Positions 45,579-54,385 of a DNA stretch of 64,000 bases are shown here, one piece after another (position 1 is the stretch's first letter; the number at the start of each line of letters is the position of its first letter). Source of the stretch: Mycobacterium mantenii. GTDB taxonomy: Bacteria > Actinomycetota > Actinomycetes > Mycobacteriales > Mycobacteriaceae. The notes beneath the pieces are model-generated. The model was not told where the DNA came from. It saw nothing but the letters and a program-made list of their open reading frames with translations, and made no database searches. The DNA lies in the NCBI RefSeq assembly GCF_010731775.1, contig NZ_AP022590.1:4092001-4156000 (forward strand), given 5' to 3'. The position numbers and the translations under genes were made by a program.

Positions 45579-46208
45579 GTGACACCAGCGGTGACAGCGA
45601 CCGCCGCCGACGCGGTTGCGGATGACGCACCAGCCGAGCCGGATCCGTTTCGGCAACGGCTGCTCGACGGCCTCGCCACCTCGATCAGCGAGCGCGGCTA
45701 TCGCGCCAGCACGGTCGCCGACGTCGTCCGCTACGCACGCACGTCCAAGCGCACCTTCTACGACCACTTCGCCGGCAAGGAAGAATGCTTCCTCGAACTA
45801 CTGGCCGTCGACATCGAGAAACTGGGCGCGAAGATCACGGCCTCGGTCGATCCCGAGGCGGACTGGCACGTGCAGATCCGGCAGGCGGTCGAGGCCTACG
45901 TCGGATACATCGAGGCTCGGCCGGCCATTACGTTGAGCTGGATCCGTGAATTGCCCTCGCTGGGTGCGGCCGCTCGGCCCGTCCAGCGTCGCGGACTGCA
46001 GTTGCTGTCCAGCCTGCTGATCGACCTCAGCGCCAGTCCCGGGTTCCGGCGCGCAAAGCTGCCTCCGTTGACCCCGCCGTTGTCCGTGATCCTGTTGGGC
46101 GGTCTCCGGGAGCTGACCGCGCTTGCGGTCGAAGACGGGAAGCCGGTCCGAGAAATCGTGGAACCGGCCGTCGATGCGTCCTTAGCCCTGCTCGGGCCGC
46201 GGCACTAG
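45579..46208 (+). CDS. TetR-family regulator of cyp138 (Rv0135c-like)
   Basis: A 209-residue TetR protein. The HTH domain is FRQRLLDGLATSISERGYRASTVADVVRYARTSKRTFYDHFAGKEECFLELL. The C-terminal domain has IRQAVEAYVGYIEARPAITLSWIRELPSLGAAARPVQRRG. The start is GTG with AAAGGGG nine bases upstream. Two identical dyads precede it, shared with cyp138. By analogy with other TetR/P450 pairs, the P450 substrate is a plausible ligand. Confidence 0.9.
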   Translation: MTPAVTATAADAVADDAPAEPDPFRQRLLDGLATSISERGYRASTVADVVRYARTSKRTFYDHFAGKEECFLELLAVDIEKLGAKITASVDPEADWHVQIRQAVEAYVGYIEARPAITLSWIRELPSLGAAARPVQRRGLQLLSSLLIDLSASPGFRRAKLPPLTPPLSVILLGGLRELTALAVEDGKPVREIVEPAVDASLALLGPRH

Positions 46209-46313
46209 CCCCTCGATCCCCGTAATCCGAAGGTGTCGCAAGCCATCCGGCCTGCGCCTGGCAGCGCTACGCTCTCCGCAGACCCCACCCGTTCCGACAT
46301 GGAGGATCCTGCG

Positions 46314-46526
46314 ATGCGGCTCTCGACCCGAAACCAGCTCAGGGGGACCATCACCGAGGTCGAACTCGGCACCGTGATGGCCGTTGTGAAGGTGACGCTT
46401 GACGGTGGCGATCAGGTCGTCACGTCGTCGGTGACCAAGGATGCGGCCGCCGACCTCGGACTCAAGGTGGGGCAACCGGCGACCGTGTTCATCAAGTCGA
46501 CGGAAGTGACCATAGGCGTCGACTAG
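46314..46526 (+). CDS. TOBE-domain (molbindin-like) protein
   Basis: A 70-residue single TOBE/Mop domain: MRLSTRNQLRGTITEVELGTVMAVVKVTLDGGDQVVTSSVTKDAAADLGLKVGQPATVFIKSTEVTIGVD in outline, matching molbindins that store or sense molybdate/tungstate. GGAGG lies eight bases before the ATG. It ends one base before the ephF stop, and no transporter is adjacent. Molybdate binding is likely by family. Confidence 0.87.
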   Translation: MRLSTRNQLRGTITEVELGTVMAVVKVTLDGGDQVVTSSVTKDAAADLGLKVGQPATVFIKSTEVTIGVD

Positions 46527-46527
46527 C

Positions 46528-47412
46528 TCAAAGTTTCAGAAACGCGCGCAATCGGTCCAGGACCAGGTCGGGCCGCTGGTCGACGATCCAATGGCCAACG
46601 CCGTCGACCAGCTCGACCTCGAAATCATTGATGTGATCGGCATATCCGTCGGTGAGATCGGGCGTAATCACCGGATCTTTGGTCCCCGTCAGCCAGCGGA
46701 CCGGGACGTCGACCCGAGCACCGTCGTATTCGCCGCGCATCCATCGCCGCATCTCTTTGGTTTGGAAGCTGCGATACCACCGCGAACCGGCCTCCGCGTG
46801 GCCGGGCTGCTGCATGCACTCGAGGTACATGCGGGTGTCATCCTCAGGCAGGGTGTAACCACCGCCGACCCATGACCCGAGCATGCGGACGAACCGGGAG
46901 TTGGGATCGCTGATCACCCGCGGCCCGATGATCGGCAGCGAAATCGGGATCTGATACCAGAACCGCCAGATATTACGCAGCGTCGCAAGGCTCGGCTTCA
47001 CCCACGGCGCAACGGTATTCACCCCGAAGAACCCGGTCACCTTCTCGGGATGGCGCAGCATCATGATGAACGCGACCGGCCCGCCCCAGTCGTGGGCCAC
47101 CAGCTTGACCGTAGCGACGCCCAACCGCTCCAGCACCCCGGCCAGATCGTCGGCCATCTCATCCTTGGTGTAGCTCGAGCGCGGCGCCGAACTCCAACCC
47201 GAGCCGCGCAGGTCCGGACACAGCACCCGGTAGCCGTCGGTGGCCAGCGGCCCGATCAGCTCGTGCCATTCCCACCAGTTCTGCGGAAAGCCGTGCACCA
47301 GCATCACCGCCGGTCCGCTCGCCGGACCCGCGTCCGCGACATGGATCGTCACGCCGTCTCCCAGTTCGATGTATCTGTGTTCGACACCGTCGAGCTCGGG
47401 CATAGTGACCAT
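46528..47412 (-). CDS. ephF: Epoxide hydrolase EphF-like
   Basis: A 294-residue alpha/beta-hydrolase epoxide hydrolase. The oxyanion motif is HGFPQ (40-44), the nucleophile is Asp108 in AHDWGG, the acid is probably Asp in TKDPVI, and the base is His in GVGHWI. The cap domain carries YxLPEDD-like GYTLPEDDTRMY with a candidate ring-opening Tyr. It matches Rv0134 by order. Start at ATG 47410-47412; the ATG at 47403 is an alternative. No upstream ribosome site is obvious. Confidence 0.9.
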   Translation of the reverse strand: MVTMPELDGVEHRYIELGDGVTIHVADAGPASGPAVMLVHGFPQNWWEWHELIGPLATDGYRVLCPDLRGSGWSSAPRSSYTKDEMADDLAGVLERLGVATVKLVAHDWGGPVAFIMMLRHPEKVTGFFGVNTVAPWVKPSLATLRNIWRFWYQIPISLPIIGPRVISDPNSRFVRMLGSWVGGGYTLPEDDTRMYLECMQQPGHAEAGSRWYRSFQTKEMRRWMRGEYDGARVDVPVRWLTGTKDPVITPDLTDGYADHINDFEVELVDGVGHWIVDQRPDLVLDRLRAFLKL

Positions 47413-47441
47413 GAATTGAGAACGTAGCGGCTCGGCAGTGG

Positions 47442-48671
47442 TTAGGCCAGGAACCGCTCGACATACGGCGCGAAGCGCTCCCGCAGGCTGTCCTCGTCCA
47501 GCCCGAACATCGCAGCGGACGACTCGACGTTGCCCAGTCGGCCGCGCCGGTGGCCCGACAGATAGTCGCCGATCGAACGGCGCGCCTCGTCGGTGAACGG
47601 TTCGCCGGCCAGGGCGTAGACCCGCTCGGCAACACCGAGTTCGTCGGCCATGAAGTCGTCGAACCGAACGTCGATCGAGCGTTCCGGTCCGATGGCGTCG
47701 CGGTCGCGGACGAGGGCGGTGAGCATCTGATCGAGACGATCGATCCATGAGTTGGCGATCTGTTCCACCGGCACCGGCGAGCGGTGCATGCGGGCGGAGT
47801 AGGTGATCATCGCGATCATCGACAGCGCCACCGGCACCGGGTCGCGGTGGGTGAACACGACGATGCTGTCGGGGAAGACCCGATCCAGCACCACGACCTG
47901 CTCGAGATGCTGGGGCGACTTGAGCAGCCAGCGCCGCCCGCCGCGCAGGAACTGCATCGCTTTGAGTTGCGTCGCGAGGTACTGGTAATGCGGCGTTTGG
48001 TCGTGCGCCTGGTAGTAGTCACGCCAGCGGGGCACATCGGCGAGGGTCTCCAGCAGCATCGTGGACACGTCATTGGCCAGCAGCTGGATCTCTTCGTGCA
48101 CGTGATCGGTGGTCATCTCGTGCATGAGCGCGAAATGTGGCATCACCATGTTGATCACCCCGACCGCGACGTCCATCCGAGCGCGCCGCGGATCCGGTTC
48201 GACGCCAACCTCATTCGGCATCGGGAACGGCTCGGCACTTTCCCAGTACGGCATGGTGCGGAAGGTCGGCGGCGCGGCCAGCAGGTTGTGCAGGTGTGTG
48301 GTGCCGGTGCGGGGCAGTCCGGCGATGACCACCGGCGAGCGTAGTTCGATGTCGTTGATCTCGGGATGGCTGCGCAGTAGGTCCGTCAGCAGCAGCCTGT
48401 TCTTGAGCAGCTGCAGCAGTTGTCCGTAGAAGTTCACGACCCCGGCGTCGTGCAGTCCGTCGATCTCGCGTAACGCGGTGAGATAGACGTCGAGGCGTTC
48501 TCGGTAATCTTCGGGGCCGAAGTCGTGCAGATCGGTGTCGGCGCAGGCCTGCGCGTGCAGCGCGTCGGCATCCAGTGGGCACTGCGGGGCCATCGTGGCC
48601 ATCATGTCGAGGATTTGCTGTCCCTCGGCGCTGAATCGGGGCCGGGCAAGGTCGTCGAGGCGAACGGTCAC
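47442..48671 (-). CDS. Sulfotransferase family protein
   Basis: A 409-residue sulfotransferase-3-type protein, which moves sulfate from PAPS to a hydroxyl or amine. The 5'-phosphosulfate loop is VIAGLPRTGTTHLHNLL (about 112-128) and the 3'-phosphate motif is IVVFTHRDPVPVALSM. Mycobacteria have several of these for sulfated glycolipids and terpenoids. It is transcribed divergently from a TetR gene only 28 bp away, with a dyad between them. Confidence 0.9.
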   Translation of the reverse strand: MTVRLDDLARPRFSAEGQQILDMMATMAPQCPLDADALHAQACADTDLHDFGPEDYRERLDVYLTALREIDGLHDAGVVNFYGQLLQLLKNRLLLTDLLRSHPEINDIELRSPVVIAGLPRTGTTHLHNLLAAPPTFRTMPYWESAEPFPMPNEVGVEPDPRRARMDVAVGVINMVMPHFALMHEMTTDHVHEEIQLLANDVSTMLLETLADVPRWRDYYQAHDQTPHYQYLATQLKAMQFLRGGRRWLLKSPQHLEQVVVLDRVFPDSIVVFTHRDPVPVALSMIAMITYSARMHRSPVPVEQIANSWIDRLDQMLTALVRDRDAIGPERSIDVRFDDFMADELGVAERVYALAGEPFTDEARRSIGDYLSGHRRGRLGNVESSAAMFGLDEDSLRERFAPYVERFLA

Positions 48672-48682
48672 GGCGACTTATG

Positions 48683-48700
48683 TTACTCTGAGTTTCGTAA
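48683..48700. promoter_or_regulatory. Dyad TTAC-N10-GTAA between sulfotransferase and tetR
   Basis: A perfect 4-bp inverted repeat whose right arm touches the tetR ATG (48700). An inner ACTC-T-GAGT dyad also lies here. With only 28 bp between the divergent start codons, both mRNAs are probably short-leadered or leaderless, and one bound repressor could block both. Confidence 0.5.
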
Positions 48701-49275
48701 TGGTAGTAGATTTTGGCCGGCCCCGTGATCCGCGCATCGATGGTGCGGTGTTGCGCGCCACCGTGGAGCTGCTCGCCGAAACGGGTTATTCCGCGCTGCT
48801 AGTCTCCGCCATTGCCCAACGAGCGGGCACCAGCAAGCCCGCGATCTATCGCCGCTGGCCGAGCAAGGCGCATCTGGTGCACGAAGCGGTGTTCCCGATC
48901 GGCGCCGCGACGGAGATCCCCGACACCGGATCGCTGCCCGAGGATTTGCATGAGATGGTCCGTCGCGCAATGGCTTTCCTGACGACACCGGCCGCCAGGG
49001 CGGCCTTGCCCGGGCTCGTCGGCGAGATGGCTGCCGATCCGACCTTGCATTCGGCGCTGCTGGAGCGCTTCGCCGGCATCATCGGCGGCGGCCTCGGCGA
49101 ATTGCTGGAGCGGGCTAGCGCCCGCGGCGAGGTGCGCGCCGACGTGAGCGCCACGGAACTGACCGAGGCGATTGCGGGCATCACGCTGATCGGCCTGCTC
49201 ACCCGCCCCGGCGAACTCGACGAAGCGTGGGTCGATCGCACCACCGGGTTGCTCCTGAAAGGAATCAGCGCATGA
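48700..49275 (+). CDS. TetR-family regulator of the sulfotransferase/DUF1214 genes
   Basis: A 191-residue TetR protein. The DNA-binding part is RPRDPRIDGAVLRATVELLAETGYSALLVSAIAQRAGTSKPAIYRRWPSKAHLV, of the IYRRW subgroup. No ribosome site lies before the ATG and the dyad overlaps it, so a leaderless transcript is likely. Its stop overlaps the ATG of the DUF1214 gene by four bases. It probably controls the sulfotransferase and the DUF1214 gene. Confidence 0.88.
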   Translation: MVVDFGRPRDPRIDGAVLRATVELLAETGYSALLVSAIAQRAGTSKPAIYRRWPSKAHLVHEAVFPIGAATEIPDTGSLPEDLHEMVRRAMAFLTTPAARAALPGLVGEMAADPTLHSALLERFAGIIGGGLGELLERASARGEVRADVSATELTEAIAGITLIGLLTRPGELDEAWVDRTTGLLLKGISA

Positions 49276-50387
49276 CGCACCAATCGACGGACGCGTGGCA
49301 GGAATTGCTGAAAACGCTTGGCGAACTGGATCACTCGTTCCTCGAGGGCGACCGCGCCGTCACCGACGACCGGCACGTCGCCGACGGTTACCGCATGCTG
49401 GCCACCACGTTGGGCGTCGCGTTTGACACCTACCTGTTCCCCGAGCCCGGTCGCCCCCAGTTCGTCGCCGTCAACACCCCGTTCCGTCGCGATCGCCGGT
49501 GGGGCGGCGACAACACCGACGCGTACTACTTCATCTGCCCGGTCGATGAGAAGCGGCGGTACCGCATCAGCGGCAATAAGGGCGACAGCGTGTATTTTTC
49601 GGTGACGGCCTACAACGAACCCTCGCCCGGCGCCTGGTCCGATCGGGTCGTTTCGATCGTCCGCGATACCGATCTCGACATCGACGCCGACGGCAACTTC
49701 ACCTTCGACTTCCCGGCGACGCCCGACGCCATGGTGCTGATGACCCGCGACTACCAGGCCAACCCACTGACCGGGCGCCCGGTGACGTGGCGGATCGAGG
49801 CGATCGACGAGCCAGACCCGATACGGCACGGCGACGCCGAAACCGCGGCGCGTCTGCGGGCCGCCGCCACCTGGTTGCGCACCATGTTCGCCATCGTGCC
49901 GTTAGCCGTCGCGGAGAGGGTCCGCGAGAAGAATGGGGCCGCGCACACCCTCGGACACGAAACCGCCCATGCCGCCAACGCATTCGCAGAGCCCTACCAG
50001 GTGCCAGACGCCAACTTCGGCTGGTCGGCGCGCGACGCCTGCTACTCCTACGGCAGTTTCGTGCTGGACGAGGACGAGGCGCTGGTCATCACGCACCGGC
50101 CGCCGTCGTGCCGATTCTGGAACCTGGTGGTGTGGAACCAGTTCATGGCGACTTTCGGCGCGGGCGATGCCCAGTGCTCCCTCAACGGCCACAGCGCCGT
50201 CGCCAACAGCGATGGCTCCGTGACGGTGGTCCTGTCCCCCGTCGAGACGGCCCACCCGAATTCGCTTACCACGCTGGGCTATCCGCGCGGCAACCTGGCA
50301 TTCCGGTGGTTCCTCGCCGACGGCGTACCGCAGCGGCCGGACGTGAAACTCGTCAAGGCGGCTGACGCACCGACCGCGGTGACCTGA
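49272..50387 (+). CDS. DUF1214-domain protein
   Basis: A 371-residue protein with a C-terminal DUF1214-like domain: YRISGNKGDSVYFSVTAYNE, SYGSFVLDEDEALVITHRPPSCRFWNLVVWNQ and the ending YPRGNLAFRWFLADG. The central part has LPLAVAERVREKNG. The family occurs with lipid and steroid genes in actinomycetes and has no proven reaction. It is translationally coupled to the tetR gene and followed by a hairpin before the convergent LLM gene. Confidence 0.75.
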   Translation: MTHQSTDAWQELLKTLGELDHSFLEGDRAVTDDRHVADGYRMLATTLGVAFDTYLFPEPGRPQFVAVNTPFRRDRRWGGDNTDAYYFICPVDEKRRYRISGNKGDSVYFSVTAYNEPSPGAWSDRVVSIVRDTDLDIDADGNFTFDFPATPDAMVLMTRDYQANPLTGRPVTWRIEAIDEPDPIRHGDAETAARLRAAATWLRTMFAIVPLAVAERVREKNGAAHTLGHETAHAANAFAEPYQVPDANFGWSARDACYSYGSFVLDEDEALVITHRPPSCRFWNLVVWNQFMATFGAGDAQCSLNGHSAVANSDGSVTVVLSPVETAHPNSLTTLGYPRGNLAFRWFLADGVPQRPDVKLVKAADAPTAVT

Positions 50388-50395
50388 GTTGGATG

Positions 50396-50440
50396 GTGGC
50401 GACCCGCTTCACCCGGCTACGCCGCGCTCGCGATCGCCAC
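50396..50440. terminator. Hairpin between convergent genes, copy 2 of a repeated element
   Basis: GTGGCGA and TCGCCAC form a 7-bp outer stem; the interior begins CCCGCTTCACCC and ends GCTCGCGA. It matches the hairpin at 20494-20540 in stem, length and interior order. It separates DUF1214 and the LLM gene, so a bidirectional terminator is likely. Confidence 0.6.
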
Positions 50441-51492
50441 TAGGTTTCGCGGACCAGCTCGATCGCCCGGCCCAACGTCTCCAGCTTGGCGTCCAGCGTG
50501 TCGCCCGCGGGATAAAGGCGCACGGTGTTCACCCCGGCATCGCGCCACACGGCAAGGCGCGCGGAGACCATCTCCACCGTCCCGATGAGCGTAGTGGCCA
50601 GCACCATGTCGTCGGTCACCAGGGCGGCCGCGCCGTCCCGGTCGCCGCGCTGCCAGCGCTCGCTGACCTCGGCGGCGACGTCCGCCCAGCCCTGTCGGCT
50701 GTAGGCCCGGTTGTAGAAATTCGTGCTCGACGATCCCATGCCGCCAAGACTGAAGGCCAGCTCTTTCTTGCGGCCCGCGACCATGCCCCGCAATTCGTCT
50801 TCGTCTGCGGCGAAAGCGACTTCGGCGCCCTGGCAGATGTCCATGTCGCCGCGGGTGCGGTTCGCGGCCGCCAGCCCGTCGTCGAGGTGGGCGAAGTAGG
50901 CGTCGCCGGCGCCTTCGGGAACAAAGCTGGTGCCCAGCCAGCCGTCGGCGACTCGTCCGGTCAGCCGCAACATCGCGGGTGACAGGGCGGCCAGGTACAC
51001 CGGAATAGCGTGCTCGGCGCGGGTCGACAAACGCATCGGTACCGCCGCCCCGCCGGGCCGCGGAATTTCGAATTCGCTTCCCGCATACGAGATTTTCCCG
51101 CCCGTGAAGACGTGCCGCACGATGTCGACCGTTTCGGAGATGCGCGCCAGCGGCCGGCTGAACGAGACACCGTGCAGGCCCTCGATGACCTGCGGGCCCG
51201 AGGCACCCAAACCGAGCAGAAATCGCCCGTTCGACAGATTGGACAGCGTGATCGCGGTCTGGGCGACCATGACCGGCGACCGGGTGCCGACCTGAAAAAC
51301 GCCGGAACCCAGTAGCATCCGCCCAGTCCTCGCCGCCAGGTAGCCCAGCGCCGACGGCGCGTCCGCGCCCCACGCCTCGGCCACCCAGCAGACGTCGAGG
51401 CCCAGCTTCTCCGCCTCGACGACCAACGCCACGACCCCGGCGACCTCGGCGCCGGCACCGGACAGCTCGACCGTCGTGGCGGTCCGCATCAA
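50440..51492 (-). CDS. LLM-class F420-dependent oxidoreductase
   Basis: A 350-residue luciferase-like protein. The N-terminal region has EAEKLGLDVCWVAEAWGADAPSALGYLAART, then VGTRSPVMVAQTAITLSNLSNGRFLLGLGASGPQVIEGLHGVSF, with the family's cofactor-binding pattern. It resembles mycobacterial F420-dependent enzymes of the methylene-H4MPT reductase-like type. The ATG overlaps the SRPBCC stop by four bases, so the two genes form a pair. Confidence 0.87.
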   Translation of the reverse strand: MMRTATTVELSGAGAEVAGVVALVVEAEKLGLDVCWVAEAWGADAPSALGYLAARTGRMLLGSGVFQVGTRSPVMVAQTAITLSNLSNGRFLLGLGASGPQVIEGLHGVSFSRPLARISETVDIVRHVFTGGKISYAGSEFEIPRPGGAAVPMRLSTRAEHAIPVYLAALSPAMLRLTGRVADGWLGTSFVPEGAGDAYFAHLDDGLAAANRTRGDMDICQGAEVAFAADEDELRGMVAGRKKELAFSLGGMGSSSTNFYNRAYSRQGWADVAAEVSERWQRGDRDGAAALVTDDMVLATTLIGTVEMVSARLAVWRDAGVNTVRLYPAGDTLDAKLETLGRAIELVRET

Positions 51493-52013
51493 TGGACCCC
51501 GTGTTCGGCCAGCCGTTTGATCGCCACCAGGGTTTTTTCGATCGCGCCCTCGAACTCGCGCAGCCGCACGAAGACGATTTTCTGTTCCTTGTCGGGCATC
51601 GACTCAAGGGCCACCGACAGCCCCGAGCGGCCCGGCCCCATCTGCATCCAGTAGTTCAGGACGGTGCCGCCGTCACGGGGTGTCAACCGGAATCGCCACT
51701 TCGCGGCGGGGTCGTCGGGTTCGCCGACAGCCCAGGCGAATTCGCGCGGCTGATCGCAGGCGACGATCTGCGAGGTGCTGCTCCATTGCCCGAAAGCGTC
51801 GTGCTCGTTGTGTCCGATGAAGCGGGCGCCGACCCGCGGGCCGTCGGATCCCTCGGCCCATTCCACCGCCTTCAGCTCGCTGCTGAACGCCGGCATCAGC
51901 GCGATATCCGAGACCAAGCTCCAGACCCGGTCCGCGTCCGCGTCGATCCACGTCGACGCTTCCACTGTCGGGGTGTCCGCATACCGCGCGCCGGTCCATT
52001 CCACGGACCTCAT
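51489..52013 (-). CDS. SRPBCC (START-like) protein
   Basis: A 174-residue SRPBCC/polyketide-cyclase-2-like protein: VEASTWIDADADRVWSLVSDIALMPAFSSELKAVEW at the start, and GARFIGHNEHDAFGQWSSTSQIVACDQPREFAW, then WRFRLTPRDGGTVLNYWMQMG. The helix-grip fold binds lipids or hydrophobic ligands. It precedes and overlaps the LLM gene, suggesting shared substrate handling. The desaturase operon ends 44 bp upstream on the same strand. Confidence 0.82.
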   Translation of the reverse strand: MRSVEWTGARYADTPTVEASTWIDADADRVWSLVSDIALMPAFSSELKAVEWAEGSDGPRVGARFIGHNEHDAFGQWSSTSQIVACDQPREFAWAVGEPDDPAAKWRFRLTPRDGGTVLNYWMQMGPGRSGLSVALESMPDKEQKIVFVRLREFEGAIEKTLVAIKRLAEHGVH

Positions 52014-52057
52014 TGTGCCCCTGTCCCGGCGCGAGGCAATGCCCGGACCGCGTGGAT

Positions 52058-53164
52058 TCAGGCGGCGACCGGCTCAGACTCGGTGGCCTTGTCGGCGCTG
52101 GCTTTGGGCACCCACGAATCTGGGAAGGTCAGCCGGACGATCTTGCGCACGACGGTGCCGAACTGGCGCAGCAGCGGACCGCGGTTGTACGGAATGCCGT
52201 AGCGTTCGCAGATCTCCTGCACCTCGGGCGCGATCTCGGAGTAGCGGCGCGCCGGCACGTCGGGGAAGAGGTGGTGCTCGATCTGGTGCGACAGGTTGCC
52301 GGATAGCAGGTGAAAGAGCTTGCCACCGGTGAGGTTTGCCGAGCCGAGGACCTGGCGGAAGTACCACATGCCGCGTGACTCGTCCTTGGTTTCCTCGACG
52401 GTGAATTCCTGTGTCCCGTCCGGGAAGTGGCCGCAGAAGATGATCATGTACGACCACACGTTGCGCATCAGGTTAGCCGTCAGGTTGCCGGTGAAGACGA
52501 ACGGCGCAAACGGTCCGGCCAGCAGCGGGAAGGCGACGTAGTCCTTGAGGGCCTGCCGACGGGTCTTGCGCCAGATGGCCCGAAGGACTTCGCGCTTGTC
52601 CTCGAGCCGGATCTCGCCGGAGCGGATGCGCTCGGTTTCCAGCTCGTGCAGCGCGACGCCGTACTGGAACAACACCATCAGCAGGAATGCGTAGAGCGGG
52701 TTGCCGATGAAGTACGGCTCCCAGGGCTGGTCCTCGCTCATCCGCAGGATGCCGTAGCCGATGTCGCGGTCCATGCCCACGATGTTGGTGTGGGTGTGGT
52801 GCATGTAGTTGTGCGAGTGCCGCCACTGATCGGCCGGGCACGCCGTGTCCCATTCGAAGGCGCGGCCGGAGATGGCCGGGTCACGCATCCAGTCGTACTG
52901 GCCGTGCATGATGTTGTGCCCGATCTCCATGTTGTCCAGGATCTTCGACAGGCCCAGCATGGTGGTGCCCAGCAGCCAGGCCGGCGGCAGAAATAACAAC
53001 GCCCGGCCACCGACTTCAAGCGCACGCTGGGTCTTGATGACCCGGCGGATGTAGTCGGCGTCCTGTTCGCCGAGTTCTGCCATCACGCGTTCCTTGATGG
53101 CATCGAGTTCACGGCCGAACGCGTCGGCCTGTTCGGGTGTGAGGGTGATCTTGTCGTTCGACAT
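52058..53164 (-). CDS. desA3: Membrane acyl-CoA desaturase, DesA3-like
   Basis: A 368-residue integral membrane di-iron desaturase. The three histidine boxes are GHNIMHG (His83, His87), HSHNYMHH (His118, His122, His123) and HQIEHH (His293, His297, His298). Hydrophobic spans lie near 55-70, 155-172 and 205-245. The third box QIEHHLFP is typical of the linoleoyl-CoA/DesA3 type, which makes oleoyl-CoA from stearoyl-CoA in mycobacteria. The partner reductase is encoded 42 bp upstream. It seems shorter than the M. tuberculosis protein. Confidence 0.9.
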   Translation of the reverse strand: MSNDKITLTPEQADAFGRELDAIKERVMAELGEQDADYIRRVIKTQRALEVGGRALLFLPPAWLLGTTMLGLSKILDNMEIGHNIMHGQYDWMRDPAISGRAFEWDTACPADQWRHSHNYMHHTHTNIVGMDRDIGYGILRMSEDQPWEPYFIGNPLYAFLLMVLFQYGVALHELETERIRSGEIRLEDKREVLRAIWRKTRRQALKDYVAFPLLAGPFAPFVFTGNLTANLMRNVWSYMIIFCGHFPDGTQEFTVEETKDESRGMWYFRQVLGSANLTGGKLFHLLSGNLSHQIEHHLFPDVPARRYSEIAPEVQEICERYGIPYNRGPLLRQFGTVVRKIVRLTFPDSWVPKASADKATESEPVAA

Positions 53165-53206
53165 TGCTTGTCCTCCAAGCGTTTCTGTGGGCTGGGCGGC
53201 TTGTCG

Positions 53207-54310
53207 CTACAGCGACAGGTCCACGTCACCGACCGGAACGGACACACAGATCTGCACGTCCTCATCGGGAGCGGTCGAGACCGCGCCGGTGACCAGGTTT
53301 CGCACGGTACCGGCGGTTTTGCGCCGCGTGCAGGTGTGGCATATGCCCATCCGGCATCCGTTTTCGGGAGACAGTCCCGCCGACTCGGCCTGTTCCAACA
53401 GCGACCGTCCGTCGTCGACGACGCCGACACCACTGTCGGCGAACGTCACCCGTCCGCCCGACGGAGTTGCCGGTGCATCGAACACGGGCGGCACAAAGCT
53501 TTCGGTGTAGACGTTGTCGCAGTGCGCTTGCACGGCTTCGACCAGAGCCGGTGGCCCGCAGACGAATACCGCATCGGGTGACGGCATCGCGGTGGCTAGG
53601 TGCTCCGGGCCGAAACGTCCGGCGAGGTCGCCGTCGTCGGATCGGGTGTAGCCGTGCAGCACCCGCACCGAGGACATCGCGGCCAGCTCGTTGCGGTAGC
53701 AGGCCTCGGCGGGCGTGCGTGCGTAGTGGATGAACGCGATCTCGCCCGGATGGCCCTGGGAGATCAAGGTGCGCGCCATCGACAGCACGGGGGTGATACC
53801 GCTTCCCCCGGAGATGAAGAGGATGCGCCGCGGGCCGCGCGGTCCGCCGGCCGGCAATGTGAAGTCGCCGCCGGTACCCGTCAGACCGACCACCATGCCG
53901 CGGTGGGCGTGTTCGTACAGATAGTTCGAGACCAGGCCGCCCTCGTGCCGGCCGATGGTCAGCTCGAGGGTGGCCGCGCCTTCGACGTTGGCGGGCGAAT
54001 AGCAGCGGGTGTGCCGGCGGCCGTCGATCTCGACGGTGAGGTTGACGTACTGGCCGGCCTTGAGGGTGTAAGCGGACAGGAAGGTGTCGTTGGGGGTCAG
54101 GGTGAGGGTCACACTGCGTGGGGTGGTCCGGCGTACGTCGGTCACTTTGGCGCGGGCTTCGCCCAGCGTCCACGTCGGCGCCACGAGTTCGGTGTAACGG
54201 TCGACGCCGTGCGGACCGGTCAGCAGGTTTAATAGCTCTGAACCCAAGACGCGCTGCCGGAGGGTCCTCGCGAGAACTCGACCGGAAACTTGAGCGGTTT
54301 GAGTGAACAT
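53207..54310 (-). CDS. Ferredoxin reductase-type partner of the desaturase (Rv3230c-like)
   Basis: A 367-residue electron-transfer protein. The FAD motif is TRCYSPA (RxYS), the NAD domain has FISGGSGITPVLSMARTL, and the C-terminal plant-type 2Fe-2S domain has ligands Cys319, Cys324, Cys327 (NGCRMGICHTC) and Cys355 (VQICVS). It carries electrons from NAD(P)H to the di-iron desaturase, like Rv3230c with DesA3. The ATG (54308-54310) lies inside a dyad. TTGACG and CACAGT upstream place the transcript start at the ATG, so the mRNA is probably leaderless. Confidence 0.9.
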   Translation of the reverse strand: MFTQTAQVSGRVLARTLRQRVLGSELLNLLTGPHGVDRYTELVAPTWTLGEARAKVTDVRRTTPRSVTLTLTPNDTFLSAYTLKAGQYVNLTVEIDGRRHTRCYSPANVEGAATLELTIGRHEGGLVSNYLYEHAHRGMVVGLTGTGGDFTLPAGGPRGPRRILFISGGSGITPVLSMARTLISQGHPGEIAFIHYARTPAEACYRNELAAMSSVRVLHGYTRSDDGDLAGRFGPEHLATAMPSPDAVFVCGPPALVEAVQAHCDNVYTESFVPPVFDAPATPSGGRVTFADSGVGVVDDGRSLLEQAESAGLSPENGCRMGICHTCTRRKTAGTVRNLVTGAVSTAPDEDVQICVSVPVGDVDLSL

Positions 54311-54318
54311 ATGTACAC
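54303..54318. promoter_or_regulatory. DesT-like operator at the reductase start
   Basis: GTGAACATATGTACAC is a near-perfect palindrome with one mismatched pair, resembling DesT/FabR operators that control desaturase genes. It covers the reductase start codon. Confidence 0.65.
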
Positions 54319-54372
54319 TGTGCGACTGGAACGGCCAACTCGTCAAGGGTTTACTGCCGCTCTGTGGTAGGG

Positions 54373-54385
54373 TTCACATAGTGAA
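54373..54385. promoter_or_regulatory. Second operator at the tetR start
   Basis: TTCAC-ATA-GTGAA is a perfect dyad that includes the GTG start at 54381. A TAGGGT -10-like box lies at 54368-54373, placing the transcript start at the GTG. This suggests a leaderless, self-repressed tetR mRNA. Confidence 0.65.
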
